64,000 bases of DNA from Coriaria nepalensis (taxonomy: Eukaryota; Streptophyta; Magnoliopsida; Cucurbitales; Coriariaceae). Location: positions 11,575,501 through 11,639,500 of the forward strand of contig CP114488.1 of the NCBI GenBank assembly GCA_027186245.1, in the 5' to 3' direction. The notes under the pieces were generated by a model, which ran no database searches, was not told the origin of the DNA, and was given only the letters and a program-made list of their open reading frames with translations. Positions 44,829 through 56,200 of this stretch are shown here, in pieces. The position numbers and the translations under genes were made by a program. Every line of letters begins with the position of its first letter. Position 1 is the stretch's first letter.

Positions 44829-46541
44829 TTATTCCCTCCAATTCCGGTTGAAAATATTCCTCAATCTGTTACCGGAGATTCGCTGTAACGCCTTTTTTGC
44901 TCCCTCAACCTCCATTTCCGACAACTTCTGCAAGTGCTGGAAAGCTCCTGCGGCCTGCAGCCTTTTTCTACATCCGTTGCTTCCGCCGGCGACTAAAGAG
45001 TTGACCACCATGACCGGAAATTTCTTGCTCACAAGCTCACTCCGAGGATCGAGCATCTGAATCAACTTCGTCATGCTCTTCTCATCTCTTACTAACTCCT
45101 TCCTATTTGATCGGACGGTCAACAGCGACACAAGTGCTAGAACGGCTGATTCCTGTACTCCCTCCAGTTTAGGCATCTCCATCAGCTTGATCAAGGATCC
45201 CATACAAGCACCAATCGCTCGCTTATTTCCATCGCTAATCACTAGTTTAGAGAGCAGCGAGGCTGCGCTTTGCTGCAGAGCAAGATTCCCGTGCTTGATA
45301 AACTCGCCTAGTTGTATAATAAACACCGTGGAAGAAGACAAAATCCGAGCAACAGAATCGGAAGCAGAGAGAGAGCTAAGCGCTAACAGAACGTGTTCTA
45401 ATATATCTGAACTCGAGGAGTCTCGGATCAAATGCAGCAATTTCTGCAATCCTTTTTCCTGTATTATTAGGCTTCGAAAATACTCACCTGAAGATGCTAA
45501 AATTGCTAAGCAATTCGCTGACTTCTCTTGAGTCGAGCTTGTGCTAGAAAACAGTAATTCTACCAAAACTGGAATTGCTCCTTCATCTGCTAGAGCCGTT
45601 TTAACATCTTCAACCGCTGAAATATTCCTAATCGCACCAGCAGCATGTGACTGCGTTGATTGAGTACCAGATCGACAAGCTTCTATCAAGATTGAAACGC
45701 CGCCGTACGCTGAAATTGCCCAAGCATTTTCTGAGTCGGCTATTATGGCTTCTATGGCGATGGAAGCCTTTTCTTTCAAAGAAGTCGATCCTGTTTCGAT
45801 AAGTCTCAAAAGTGGCCCTAATCCACCTTCTTCGAAGACACACTTCCTGCTCTCGTCGTTTGCTGAGGCAAGGATTGAAATTGCGGAAACCGCTTGCTCT
45901 CTTATTGCTGGATGAGTATTGAAATCAAGCAAGTGAATCAAATAGCCGATGTTTCCTGCTTTAATGATTAAACTCGCAGATTTCTCATCCTCGTTGAGAA
46001 GCTGAAGCAGAGACTCCAGAGCCTTTTTTTTAAACTCGGTACCTCCAATTTGTAACCTGGTGAAAAGATCTCTAACAAAAAACTCTATAGCTTCTTTGTT
46101 CGATTCAGGACCTGGTCGAGACAGAACTAAGGCGTTGGATTGGTGGAGGGCTCCAGATCTGAGTAACAAATCGATGTCGTGGAGTAGGTTCGAGAGGGAA
46201 GATGAAGCCATGTCGAGGTCGCTCTGCATGAGAAGCTTGCCGCCATTGAAGGATAAGTCGGAGCATTGTTCGCACAGGGACTTGAGGCTTTGAAGAGTGG
46301 AGAGGAGTGAGAGGAGGAGGGTGTGGATGAGCGGGTTTTCGGACCAGTGCGGTGAGTCTGAGATTTGGGAGAGAGATGAGTGGAGGTAGGAGAGCTTGGA
46401 GTGGAGAACTTGCCACCGTCCGATGAATGATCGGACGCTGAGAGACGAAAGGAGCAAAAAGGAGAGGATGCGGTTGATGAGGTCAAACAGCGTTTGCGGT
46501 GAGGAGGTGGACGGTGGTGGAACGGCGGCCGTGGGGTCCAT
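44829..46541 (-). CDS. Armadillo-repeat protein, VAC8-like
   Basis: Intronless gene of 570 residues starting MDPTAAVPPPSTSSPQ. The first 170 residues are helical and Leu/Ser-rich (LINRILSFLLLSSLSVRSFI, LLMQSDLDMASSSLSNLLHD). From about residue 170 to 530 there are eight or more armadillo repeats of about 42 residues, with typical LLQLLNEDEKSASLIIKAGN, REQAVSAISILASANDESRK, EKASIAIEAIIADSENAWA, SHAAGAIRNISAVEDVKTAL and QSAASLLSKLVISDGNKRAI. The length and layout match plant VAC8-like ARM proteins such as those related to At5g50900. ARM repeats form a superhelix for binding other proteins. No U-box or kinase domain is present, so it is a scaffold or adaptor of unknown partner. No defect is seen. 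A leader of at least 250 bases lies at 46542-46800. Confidence 0.88.
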   Translation of the reverse strand: MDPTAAVPPPSTSSPQTLFDLINRILSFLLLSSLSVRSFIGRWQVLHSKLSYLHSSLSQISDSPHWSENPLIHTLLLSLLSTLQSLKSLCEQCSDLSFNGGKLLMQSDLDMASSSLSNLLHDIDLLLRSGALHQSNALVLSRPGPESNKEAIEFFVRDLFTRLQIGGTEFKKKALESLLQLLNEDEKSASLIIKAGNIGYLIHLLDFNTHPAIREQAVSAISILASANDESRKCVFEEGGLGPLLRLIETGSTSLKEKASIAIEAIIADSENAWAISAYGGVSILIEACRSGTQSTQSHAAGAIRNISAVEDVKTALADEGAIPVLVELLFSSTSSTQEKSANCLAILASSGEYFRSLIIQEKGLQKLLHLIRDSSSSDILEHVLLALSSLSASDSVARILSSSTVFIIQLGEFIKHGNLALQQSAASLLSKLVISDGNKRAIGACMGSLIKLMEMPKLEGVQESAVLALVSLLTVRSNRKELVRDEKSMTKLIQMLDPRSELVSKKFPVMVVNSLVAGGSNGCRKRLQAAGAFQHLQKLSEMEVEGAKKALQRISGNRLRNIFNRNWRE

Positions 46542-47685
46542 GTTAGGCCCAGATTGTGAGCTCTACAATCTCGGAAGCCGAATACATGTCCAAAAAAGGT
46601 GGAGAAAGGATTTCTTAGTGGGGAAAAGAAAGCGAGTTGGGGAGTTGGAAAAATGGAAGGGTCTCGGTAAAGGAAAGAGTCAAAGAGATGAGGCAATCGA
46701 CGAACCGACGACGAAGGGAGAGAGGAGAGTTGTGGATGTGGGCCAAACAGTAATGAGACGAGAGTGTAGTGAGAGAGTGGGTTTATAGAGAGAGATAAAC
46801 AGCGAGAGCGTGGGAAACTGAGACTGAGAGAGTGAGTCGAGTGGCTAAAATGAGTCTGACTTCCGTGATTTGGTAAAAAGGTCTTGCTTCGGCTTGTTTG
46901 GATCTATTTAAGTCTTTTAAATTTTAATTTTAATTTTTTTTTTCCTAAATTAAGGATTAATTTTTATAACTTTTTATTTTATTTTTTTTATACTATTTTA
47001 TATAATGATTTTTAAATTATTTATTTAAATTTAATTATTTATATATTATTTATTAATACATTATAAATTCTTTATTTGATTATTTAAAAAGAGTATGGGC
47101 TCATGACTCAACTCATTTTGAGCCTAACCCCATAAGCCTAACTTAAAATAAATTCAATGAGCTTTTCGAAGAGCTCGAACATATAATTATCAAATGAACC
47201 GAATTTAACTTGATCAATTTGTTTTTTGAAGACCTTAAATAGTAAAAATTTCAGATTCCGTTTTGACAGCTCTGGTCACCCGCCCCTTTTGGGCCTTCAC
47301 GGATTCCGAATGATATTTCAATTGTTTACGGTGCATTATTTCCAAATACTATGGATCTGTATAAATGGGCTGGGCTACTATCTACCAAACTTTCTAACAC
47401 CAGTTGGGTAATGGGCCCACTGATCCTTATTCTGTATCCGGCCCTTAGTTGGGTAATGGGCTATTCTGTATCCGAAATTTTCTAACACTAGTTGAGCTCC
47501 TTATTCCTTTTGGCGGTAGAAAATTCGGCCCAAAAGGAAATGGCGGCAGTAAAAGAGAGAGAATTTGAGCAACGGTAAATGATAAGAGTGAAAGTGGAGC
47601 TAGCAGGCTAGGCTAAACCCTTCCTGTACCTTTTCCCGACGTTGAACCCAATACCAGAGCGAGAAGGAGAGCTCTGCAACCAAAA
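46542..47685. other. Shared upstream region of divergent genes
   Basis: This lies between the minus-strand ARM gene and the plus-strand ATPase-like gene. It holds the GA-rich 5' leader of the ARM gene and then AT-rich DNA. I see no separate gene. Confidence 0.4.
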
Positions 47686-50389
47686 ATGGTACTCAATCAG
47701 TGGAGGATAATACCAAGACCACTAGAAACTGTTCTAAACAACCACGCGCAGCACCACCGCGTCCCTCAGCCTCTAATCGTCCATGGCCCAAGAGGCGTGG
47801 GCAAAACTTCTCTCATGAACGTAAAAAATCCCCCTTCATCTATTTGCTTGCTAATGTTCTTCATAATCTTATCTAACACTCTTTCCGCTTCTTATCCGCA
47901 GGTCTTCTTGGCGAATGGAATAGAGGACCCTACTTAACAGGATACGTAGATTTCGCCGAAACCATTAAAGATCACCACCCAAAATACAACCAATCATTTA
48001 CATGGGCTTCATGGTCAAATTGTCCACCTTCCTCTCTATCCAGTTGCCATCTCTGTTAGAGAACTGTCTCGAATCAATGGCTGAAAAGGGTGTCAGGCTT
48101 CAGAGTCATGATGCTTTTTCAAAGAACGCGGTTTCAAAGAAGGTATTATCAGGCATGGCTTTGTGGGATCGGGCAGTTGGCACACTATCTGCTCGATGTA
48201 ATGCCGCAGACATTGATGGGGTTTTAGATTTATATGGGAAGGGGAAGAGTTTGTCCATTGAAGAGGCTTCATCTTTTAGGGAAGCAATTGTGGCGTTAAG
48301 GTTAGCTAAGAAGGTTATTCATGTTCAACAAGGATGGAGGCCTAGAGCATTTGCTCATTTGAATGAGACGGGTGGATTTTCAAGGTCTTTATCTCACTCT
48401 TGTGCTGATTGGCCTTGTTTGTTAATGGAACTGTTGTCACAGGCTGCTGAAATTGATTATTTTCCAGTAACTAGGTAGTAATAGTATGTTCTATCTTCTG
48501 GGTGAGATTAATCAGTATTTAATGGTTTGATTGGCTATGATGTGACTTGTGTTTGCTTTTGCTTATGGGCAGCCGAAGCTTGTAATTAATAAAATTGAGG
48601 TTCTGCGAAGTGCCAATTTAACAGAGGGCGATTCCTCAGTTTGTGCATCTATGTATCATGACAGTTTGGAATGGAGGATGATTAGTTTAGGAGCAAATGA
48701 GAGGTTCCTTCCTAATATACTAGTAGCATCAGATAGGTGTGGTTAACATCACTTTGGCTGTGTTTCATGTCCCACCTTTTTTTGGCATCAGATGTCTTTG
48801 GTGTATTTTTTTTTCCCCTTGTACAGCTACTATTTCTACCGTGCTTACATGGATTTCAGCTTTCCAGATATATTTATTTCCCGTGAGGTACTATTCCTAC
48901 CATGTTCTTTTCTCTTCTCTATTTATATTGGGAGACTTAGAATGCACACAGGCAAGCTAAACAAAAAATGAATTTATTGTGCTCCTTTTGTGTTAATACT
49001 TTTTGTTATTCTTTTCATGATTTCGACAGACATTTGGATGGACTTCTAAAGAGGCTGAACTGCATATGATTCCTGATTACTTCAGTCAGTCAGAGGTATA
49101 AAATGGTTGCTAATCTACAAAATCTGTATTTCATTTGCCTTTTATGTTATGTAGAAAGGTACTTTGGTGCAATCTTTAATTACTGGCATTCATGACTATT
49201 CATTGTAGTGGAAGGTGATTGCTGACGTTCTTGGTCCAAGCCCTCGCCATTTTGTTTGAGCTTTATGTACTCAAACAGAACAACTACTATCAAAAGTAAA
49301 TGTAACTTGTTTTTTTTTTTAATAGTTAAATTAGATATAAAATTTGAATAAGTATAATTCATATAGATTTTACAGCTCAGTTTAGTCAAGGATGGTATAA
49401 TATGTAACAGACCCTATTTTGGTTAGGCTTTTTTTTTTTTTTTTTCTTGGCCTGTAGGATGATGGGAGATCAAGGTAGTACATTCGAGGACATAGTAGAT
49501 ACATATTTATCATATTTGCAAGTAAGTTTATAATGTGTGAATTGTAAGATACCTGCTGTCAATATCTTTTGTTTTCACAATAAATAGGTGCGTAGTGTAG
49601 TTATTTTATATTTTATTATTCTAAGATTACTGTGGTGAATCCCACCATGGATAGCATTGGAACTTCTGCAAAGGTTTGCTGTTGAAGCACGATGTGGAAA
49701 GACTTCAAAGGACAAATTGTGTTTTGGTGCACCTTGGAGACATCCCCCAAAGACTTGTGAACCTTCCTTGAACTTAGAGTGGGCTAAGATTCTACTGATG
49801 GATTTTGTTCGATGTCTTGTTAATACAGATTTTGGGGTAACCTTCTTTTTTTCCCTCAAGATTTTTGCAAATCTGGTTCTTCATTGTTATATGATTTTCA
49901 AATTCTGGGAAGCAAAGGTTTTTTGTTGCAACTCTTTTCCCTATTCAACTTATGGTTTTCTCTGCCTCCTTGAATTGGTGCACGTCAATTATCCGGCTGA
50001 CTGTAGCCTTGAGATTTTTTATGATCCCTCTGCGGTTGCCTCGGTAGAGGTATATCCCCCATTCTTCTTGATTTAGTTATATTCAAAAGATAGAGTTAAC
50101 GAATTTTGAAGTATACTCAAGGAAATACGATACTACATTGTTACTAGGTTGGCTTGCTCTATGCTCAAAGGGATCCATCATTCATGCGCCCAATATCCAT
50201 AGGTATTGAGAGGTGTCTTGTGAGATGGTACGATCCTATACCTCTTCCTCTTTCAAACTGCATAATTATTTTCATGAACTCAATTTCTTACTTCTGTTCA
50301 TTCTCAGGCTTGTCCAGCAGCGAATGCAAATGAGTATTAAGAACCGACTCCAGTATCTATTGCAGCGAATTTTTTGTGGTCATAGTTAA
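47686..50389 (+). pseudogene. Plant P-loop ATPase-like gene with several frameshifts
   Basis: Exon 1 (47686-47820) encodes MVLNQWRIIPRPLETVL and PLIVHGPRGVGKTSLM, a Walker A motif, followed by an intron. Exon 2 (from about 47902) needs a shifted frame: LLGEWNRGPYLTGYVDFAET, then a one-base loss near 48043 before SLLENCLESMAEKG and ALWDRAVGTLSARCNAADID. Later exons give PKLVINKIEVLRSANL, FSFPDIFISRE and TFGWTSKEAELHMIPDYFSQ. WKVIADVLGPSPRH follows with an extra T near 49245, then STFEDIVDTYLSYLQ, RFAVEARCGKTSKDKLCFGA (after a shift near 49650), GLLYAQRDPSFMRPIS and LVQQRMQMS, ending at TAA 50387. The exon order matches a conserved plant P-loop NTPase of unknown function. At least four frameshifts break it; two are one-base changes in short runs. 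Confidence 0.75.
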
Positions 50390-51847
50390 CGTCATCTGAT
50401 GCTTCAAGTGGGCTATAAATAGAACATACAAGAAGGCCTATTTTCTGAATCAGTAACGTGCTCCATTCCATTTAAAATTTCAGTGTCATTTTCGAAGTTT
50501 TCTTGTGATGTTTGAGAATGCAAAAACCATCTTAATCATTTTCATATTTTCAAGTCTTAGAATTCTAATTTCTTGCGGTATGGTACGGCTCTCTTGTTCT
50601 TACCCAATGCATTTTCAGGTCTATTTTCATAAATACATTTATAAAAGATGGGAGGGATACGACTCCCTGAAGTTCATAGATAAGATGTAAGTAAACACCA
50701 ATTTTGCTAATATCTTGTTGTGTTTCACTTTCTTTTATTTATTTCGTCGGGATGCTACATTTGCATGGTAATCTATGCCTGCTTTCTATTTTCACTCGGA
50801 AACCGTTAATGATACTGTCTCATAGTTTGCTTTCTCTATCATTTTCACAGTATACTGACATTCTTAAATTGGTGACTACTGATTCTTAGGATTTTTTTTC
50901 TTTGGTCAGGTAAAGTATTTCCTTGATATCATTATAAGAACTAGTCTTTCATTTCCAGCAAGTGTTGCAATGCATTGTACTTGTAGTGATCCCTTTTAAA
51001 TATTCTGCTAATGCACATTACATAGTTTGTTCAAATCCGGAAGGACATTTGGTTACTAATCGTAACTTGTTTTGGTATATAACGAGAAGGTAAAAAAACA
51101 AACAAATGTTGTAATGGTTTATATTGCAAATGTAATAATGGCGAAATGTCGCCTCCATTTCACGTTTGAGGCTTGTAAATACATCATGAGGACTTTGTTA
51201 CAACCGATATATTGAAAAATAATATAAATTAATTTAAAAGGCTTTTTTAGTAAAAATAAAGTTACCAAGTTGGAGAATGGTCAAGTTATCAAGTTTACTA
51301 AATATAATTTATAGCTGTTTTTAGTAAATTTGTATCAACCTGATCAACTTGGTCCGGGAAGTTAGCTGTTGTTGCTTTTCCCTGCCTAAAAAGTGGTCGT
51401 GCGTGATTTATTGGCTTTTGAAGTTTGTGTAGAGAACTGGCTATTGTTAGAACCGTAAGTTGATGAAAGATAACATAACCGATTTGATTCAAAAATGATG
51501 AGGGGAAGGTTTTTGTTAGTGTGTGTATGTGATGAAGAATAAGAGGAGAATTAATGCCAAAAAGGTCAAAAAAGGTGATGATCTAAGCGGGTCCCTTCAC
51601 ACATGTAGAGGTGATTGATTGATGCTTTACACGTTTTTCATCCCACTCTCTTTACGACACACCATTCTCACTCCCAACTCTACACAGCTGTTTCCTCTCT
51701 TCATCACCGGTCTAACTCTAACACGGTATTTCTTTTTTCTTCTTTTGTATGTGAATCATGAATCATCTGTTTTCTTCGGCTCAGTTGGGTCTAACTAAGA
51801 TCTAGCAGACAGGGAAAGTCGGAGAGGAGAACTGAGAAGTAATACGT
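50390..51847. other. Intergenic DNA
   Basis: This holds the 3' flank of the ATPase-like gene and the promoter of the RING gene. No gene is supported. Confidence 0.4.
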
Positions 51848-52405
51848 ATGGACGGCACAGATCGAGGGCGGAGGTGGACGCATCTAAAGCAACGTCTTGG
51901 ATTCAATGGCATGTGCTTCTGTGGGGACAACTGGAGTTCTACTCCTTCTACTACTACTACTACACTGACTATCATAGAATCCCGCCAAGAAATCGACGAC
52001 AGAGAGCAATTCCTCCCTCGGGTGGAGGTGGGCCCCAGCTCGGCTTCCACTAGAGCAGGATCAGGGATGATGAACCTGGAAATGTTATTAGCGGCTGAGC
52101 GTAGCTTGCAGCCTCTTGGATTTGGTCCCACTAACAATGGGGAAGTCAAGTCCTTGATGAGACTGTTCGAAGAAACGGACGGTGTAGCTTGGATTCCCCG
52201 GAGGAAGAGCCGGGATCGCGGGATCCATCATGTGGATGGAAATCCTGACTGGCTCTGTTGCGTGTGCATGGACAGGAGTAAAGGTGCAGCTTTTATCCCC
52301 TGCGGACACGCATTTTGTAGATTTTGTTCCAGGGAATTGTGGCGACAACGAGCTTCGTGTCCTGTTTGCAACCGTCGGATCACCGATATCCTTGAGATCT
52401 ATTAG
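51848..52405 (+). CDS. Small RING-finger (C3HC4) protein, probable E3 ubiquitin ligase
   Basis: Single-exon protein of 185 residues. The N-terminal 130 residues are variable, with a Cys pair near residues 23-25 (MCFCGDN), a poly-Thr stretch and a conserved-looking NLEMLLAAERSLQP and SLMRLFEETDG. The C-terminus is a C3HC4 RING of about 38 residues with ligands Cys137, Cys140, Cys152, His154, Cys157, Cys160, Cys171 and Cys174 (CCVCMDRSKGAAFIPCGHAF and ASCPVCNRRI), ending ILEIY. Such RINGs bind E2 enzymes, and the product probably acts as a ubiquitin ligase; the substrate is unknown. The RING-at-end form with a conserved Trp (ELWRQRASCP) is typical of plant RING/U-box family members. It is intact. 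Confidence 0.87.
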   Translation: MDGTDRGRRWTHLKQRLGFNGMCFCGDNWSSTPSTTTTTLTIIESRQEIDDREQFLPRVEVGPSSASTRAGSGMMNLEMLLAAERSLQPLGFGPTNNGEVKSLMRLFEETDGVAWIPRRKSRDRGIHHVDGNPDWLCCVCMDRSKGAAFIPCGHAFCRFCSRELWRQRASCPVCNRRITDILEIY

Positions 52406-52598
52406 GATCAAGAGCACACATTTATTTTTAATAATTTTTTTCTTCTATTACAAGTAACATCATGTTCATATGAATTTAGGAGTCCTAGTTCTATTACAAT
52501 ATCAATTCTAATTTGAATTGAACTTTTTCACATTCAGAATTCTATTTATTCTAAATAATAAACTCTCTAATGGCATGTATCTACGTCAAAAGTATTGA

Positions 52599-53222
52599 AT
52601 GAAGAGAGCCATGGAGAAAACTGGGAGTGAGATTTCGAACGACATTCTTCGAAACGTGTTCATACGGCTTCCGGCAAAATCTCTAATCCAATTCAAAAGC
52701 CTATCGAAATTGTGGTACTCCATAATCTGTAGCCCTCACTTTGTGCAATCACATTCAGCACTTTCGCGCTCTTGTTCTCGAGACACAAACCTCGTACTTT
52801 CGTACACAAACAAAACTTCTAGCACACAAACTTTCTTCTTGCTCGAACCCACAGGCGAAACCCGGTTTCAGGCCAAACAAATACTCAGTATGAAATCCAA
52901 GTTGTGTGCTTGTTCAGAGAACGTTAATGGATTGATTGGTGTAGTAAACTCTTACAACGATTATTCAGTTGTTAATCTCACTACTCGCGAAGTAACAACC
53001 CTTCCACCTCTTCCTGTCATACCAAACCCGGGATCGGCTGTTGATGGTCTCTTTCATTCATACTGCTTTCTTTTTGGGTCGAATAAATCGGGTACGAATT
53101 ACAAAGTAGTTAGCATTTATAAACTTGTTCGGTACGACACGAGATGGTTTAAGGAAGAAATAGACAAGCGCGAGATGCATGTGTTCACATTAGGAGAAAA
53201 GATGTCGGAGAAAAACAAGCTC
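52599..53222 (+). pseudogene. F-box protein gene, 5' part, cut by a transposon
   Basis: From ATG 52599, or the later Met 52611, the frame encodes an F-box at about residues 10-50 (ISNDILRNVFIRLPAKSLIQ, FKSLSKLWYSIICSPHFVQS). It continues into the first half of an F-box-associated domain (NVNGLIGVVNSYNDYSVVNL, FLFGSNKSGTNYKVVSIYKL, MHVFTLGEKM) and then stops at TGA 53223, which is the edge of a Ty1/copia LTR. The rest of the associated domain resumes at about 57550 beyond the insert. F-box proteins bring substrates to SCF ubiquitin ligases; the truncated 208-residue product would keep the F-box but lose most of its substrate-binding part. Confidence 0.88.
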
Positions 53223-56200
53223 TGAGAATTAGAATCATTGGCTAGTCATAACAATGGTCATATAGTATATCAAATAAACCTCAAACTGTATAATCAGGGG
53301 TACATATAGCAGAGTAGCCTTTACATGTAAGGAAATAAATGTAATGAAGATATAAGGAACGGTTGACAATAATACAAAAGGCAATAACGTAAAAGATGGA
53401 AAAGATGAGTACTCCCTTATACGCCCCCGCAAAATCGGCGACTCATCGACAGCGGCGATTTTGGAACAAAGAAGTTGAAACCGAGATCGAGGTAAGGGCT
53501 TGGTCATGAGGTCCGCAAGTTGATCAACCGTGCCAATGTGGGAGACATTAATGAGTCCTTTAGCAACAACATCTCGAACTAAGTGAACGTCAATGGCAAT
53601 ATGTTTCATACGTGAGTGCATAACTGGATTAAGTGAGAGTTTGGTGGTGTCAATGTTATTACATAAAAGAGTAGGCAGCTGCAATATTGGAATCAAGAGT
53701 TTGGAAAAAAGGTTACGGATCCATTCTAACTCAGAGGCAGCACAAGCTAGGGTGCGATACTCCGCTTCAATGGAATAGCATGCAATGGATTGTTGCTTGC
53801 GAGTGCTCCAAGTAATGGGATTCGGGCCTAGAAAGACAGGGAAGGTTGAGGTGGAAGATCGGTTGTCAGGATTTTCAGCCCAGTCCGCGTTGGAGTAAGC
53901 TGTAAGGGTGCGGGATGACAAACGACGAATAAGGAGTCTCTGTGATAAGGTCCCTTTCAAGTGGTAGAAGTCGTTTTGCCGCCAACCAGTTTGAGGAAGT
54001 AGGATGTAGCATGTGCTGAGCCAAGCGGTTGACGAGAAAAGCAATGTCTGAGCGAGTGAGTGTTAAGTACTAGAGAGCATCGATGAGTTGATGGTATGGA
54101 GTGGCGTTGGGCAGTGGGTCATCGTTGGCCAGAGAGTGTGAGCTCTTCAATTGCATTGGAGTGTGAAGCAGTTGAGCGCCATCCATTTTGTGTCAGAGTA
54201 TAATATCCGAAACATACTTGTGTTGGCTTAGCAAGACACCCTCGGCATAATGTAAGAATTCAATACCAAGGAAGTAAGAGAGGAAGCTGAAGTCCTTGAC
54301 AAAGTATAAGTCACTTAATTTGGCAATGATGGTCGAGATGATGACAGAGTTATTGCCAATAATTAAAAGATCATCAACATAGACAATGAAATAAATAATA
54401 GAGGATCTGGTTCGAAGTATAAAGAGGGACGTGTCATACTTGGCTTGAGTGAAACCAATATTTTGGAGTGTTGTGCTAAGCGATTGATACCACGCTCATA
54501 AAGCTTGCTTTAGAACATATAAGGATTTGTGAAGACGGAAAACATGAGTAGGATGAGCAATGTCAATGAATCTCGGGGGTTGAATCAAGTAAATATCTTT
54601 AGTTAAGTCACCATGAAGGAAAGCGTTGGAGACATCAAGCTACCGCTTAAGCCACCCATGTATAGTAGTGAGAGAGATAATGGTGCGTGTAGTTACCGGC
54701 TTGACAACTGAATTAAAAGTTTCGGTGTAATCGAGACCGGAATATTGATGAAAGCCCTCGGTAACAAGTCGTGATTTATACCAGTCGATACACCCATCAG
54801 ATTTTCTCTTAATCTGAAATACCCATTTGCGGACCCATTTGTAACAGACAAAATTGCGAGCATGAATGGAAGGGACTAGTTCCCACGTGCCATGACAGAG
54901 AAGAGCATTAAACTCTTCTGACATAGCTTGATGCCAACGGAAGTCTTTTAGTGCTTGAGATAAGTAAGAGGGTTTTTGCGCTGGTAGTGGCGGATGATTC
55001 ATAGCAGCATGTAAAGCTTTGGGACGAAAAATCCCACGCATTGCTTTCGTGGTCATGGGGGTGCATGCGTGATGAGGGTACTAGAGCATCAGAATGAGGA
55101 ATAGCATTGCATGGCCTAGGTGGATCTCATGAAGAAGTAGAAGTTGAGTGGGCTAAATCAGTAGCAGGCCAAAAAGGCCCATATGCTGAGACGTACGAGT
55201 GGTGGAGTGACTCCACGGGCTGGCCTGTTGAGTGTGTGCAGATGAGAAAGGCCTAGACGGGAGATGTGGAGCGGCCTTGGGCTGATGATGTGCGCACAGA
55301 TTAAAGCTGTAAAAATAGATTAGGCTTTTCAGCCCGGCTCATGGCCTGATAAGAAACTCAGCTCAGAGCTTGATCTGGCTAGTTTTAAATGGGTTAGGAT
55401 TGGACTTATTTTCATAGCCCATCCTAGTCCACCACTTATACCATAGGTTAGCTAGTATACAGTCTAAGTGCATGTGCGGCACTGCATCCTCTCAAATCAA
55501 TTCATAATTTATTTATTTTTTGTGGGAATCCTTATTTTTAACTTCATAATTTTTTTTCGTTTATTTTACCCTCCATCCTTTATATAATAATTTTTAAATT
55601 CATTCGAATTTTTTATATAAATATTATTTTTTATTCTAATTATTCCTCATATCTTTTCATGCACATACTCTTTTTTTTTAATCTAATCTTCTAATTTATA
55701 ATATTATATTATAAATTATAATTAATATTATTTCTTTCATAATCTAAAATTTTCTTATTATTAATCTCAATCTCTAATCCGTTATTTTCTATAAATTAAA
55801 TCAAAATTCAAGGTAATTAATTTTTAATATTAATATTATTATACTTATGTTAATATTTTATTTTTTTACTTAAAATTTTATTTATTTATATTTTTATGAT
55901 TAATCGTTTACTCCAATTTTTTATAGGAAATAGATTATCATCAATATGACTTCAACTCTTTATGCCAAAATCGATTCAAATTCACCGTCAATGCCATTAT
56001 TTCCAACATAAATTTAATATACTACTAGGTCTACCATCGCCACCATCGACATCGCCATCGTCACCATTTAATATCGATACTGCTATTGTCATAAATATAA
56101 TGTCCATAAAGATACATAATAAATGAACATCTGATATTTTGGATACATTCAACATACTTCCACACAAAAATAAAAAATATGAGAACATTAATGGTGCAAT

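Noticed and set aside
45073..46788. Plus-strand open frames opposite the ARM gene
   Set aside because: Antisense shadows of a long intronless coding region.
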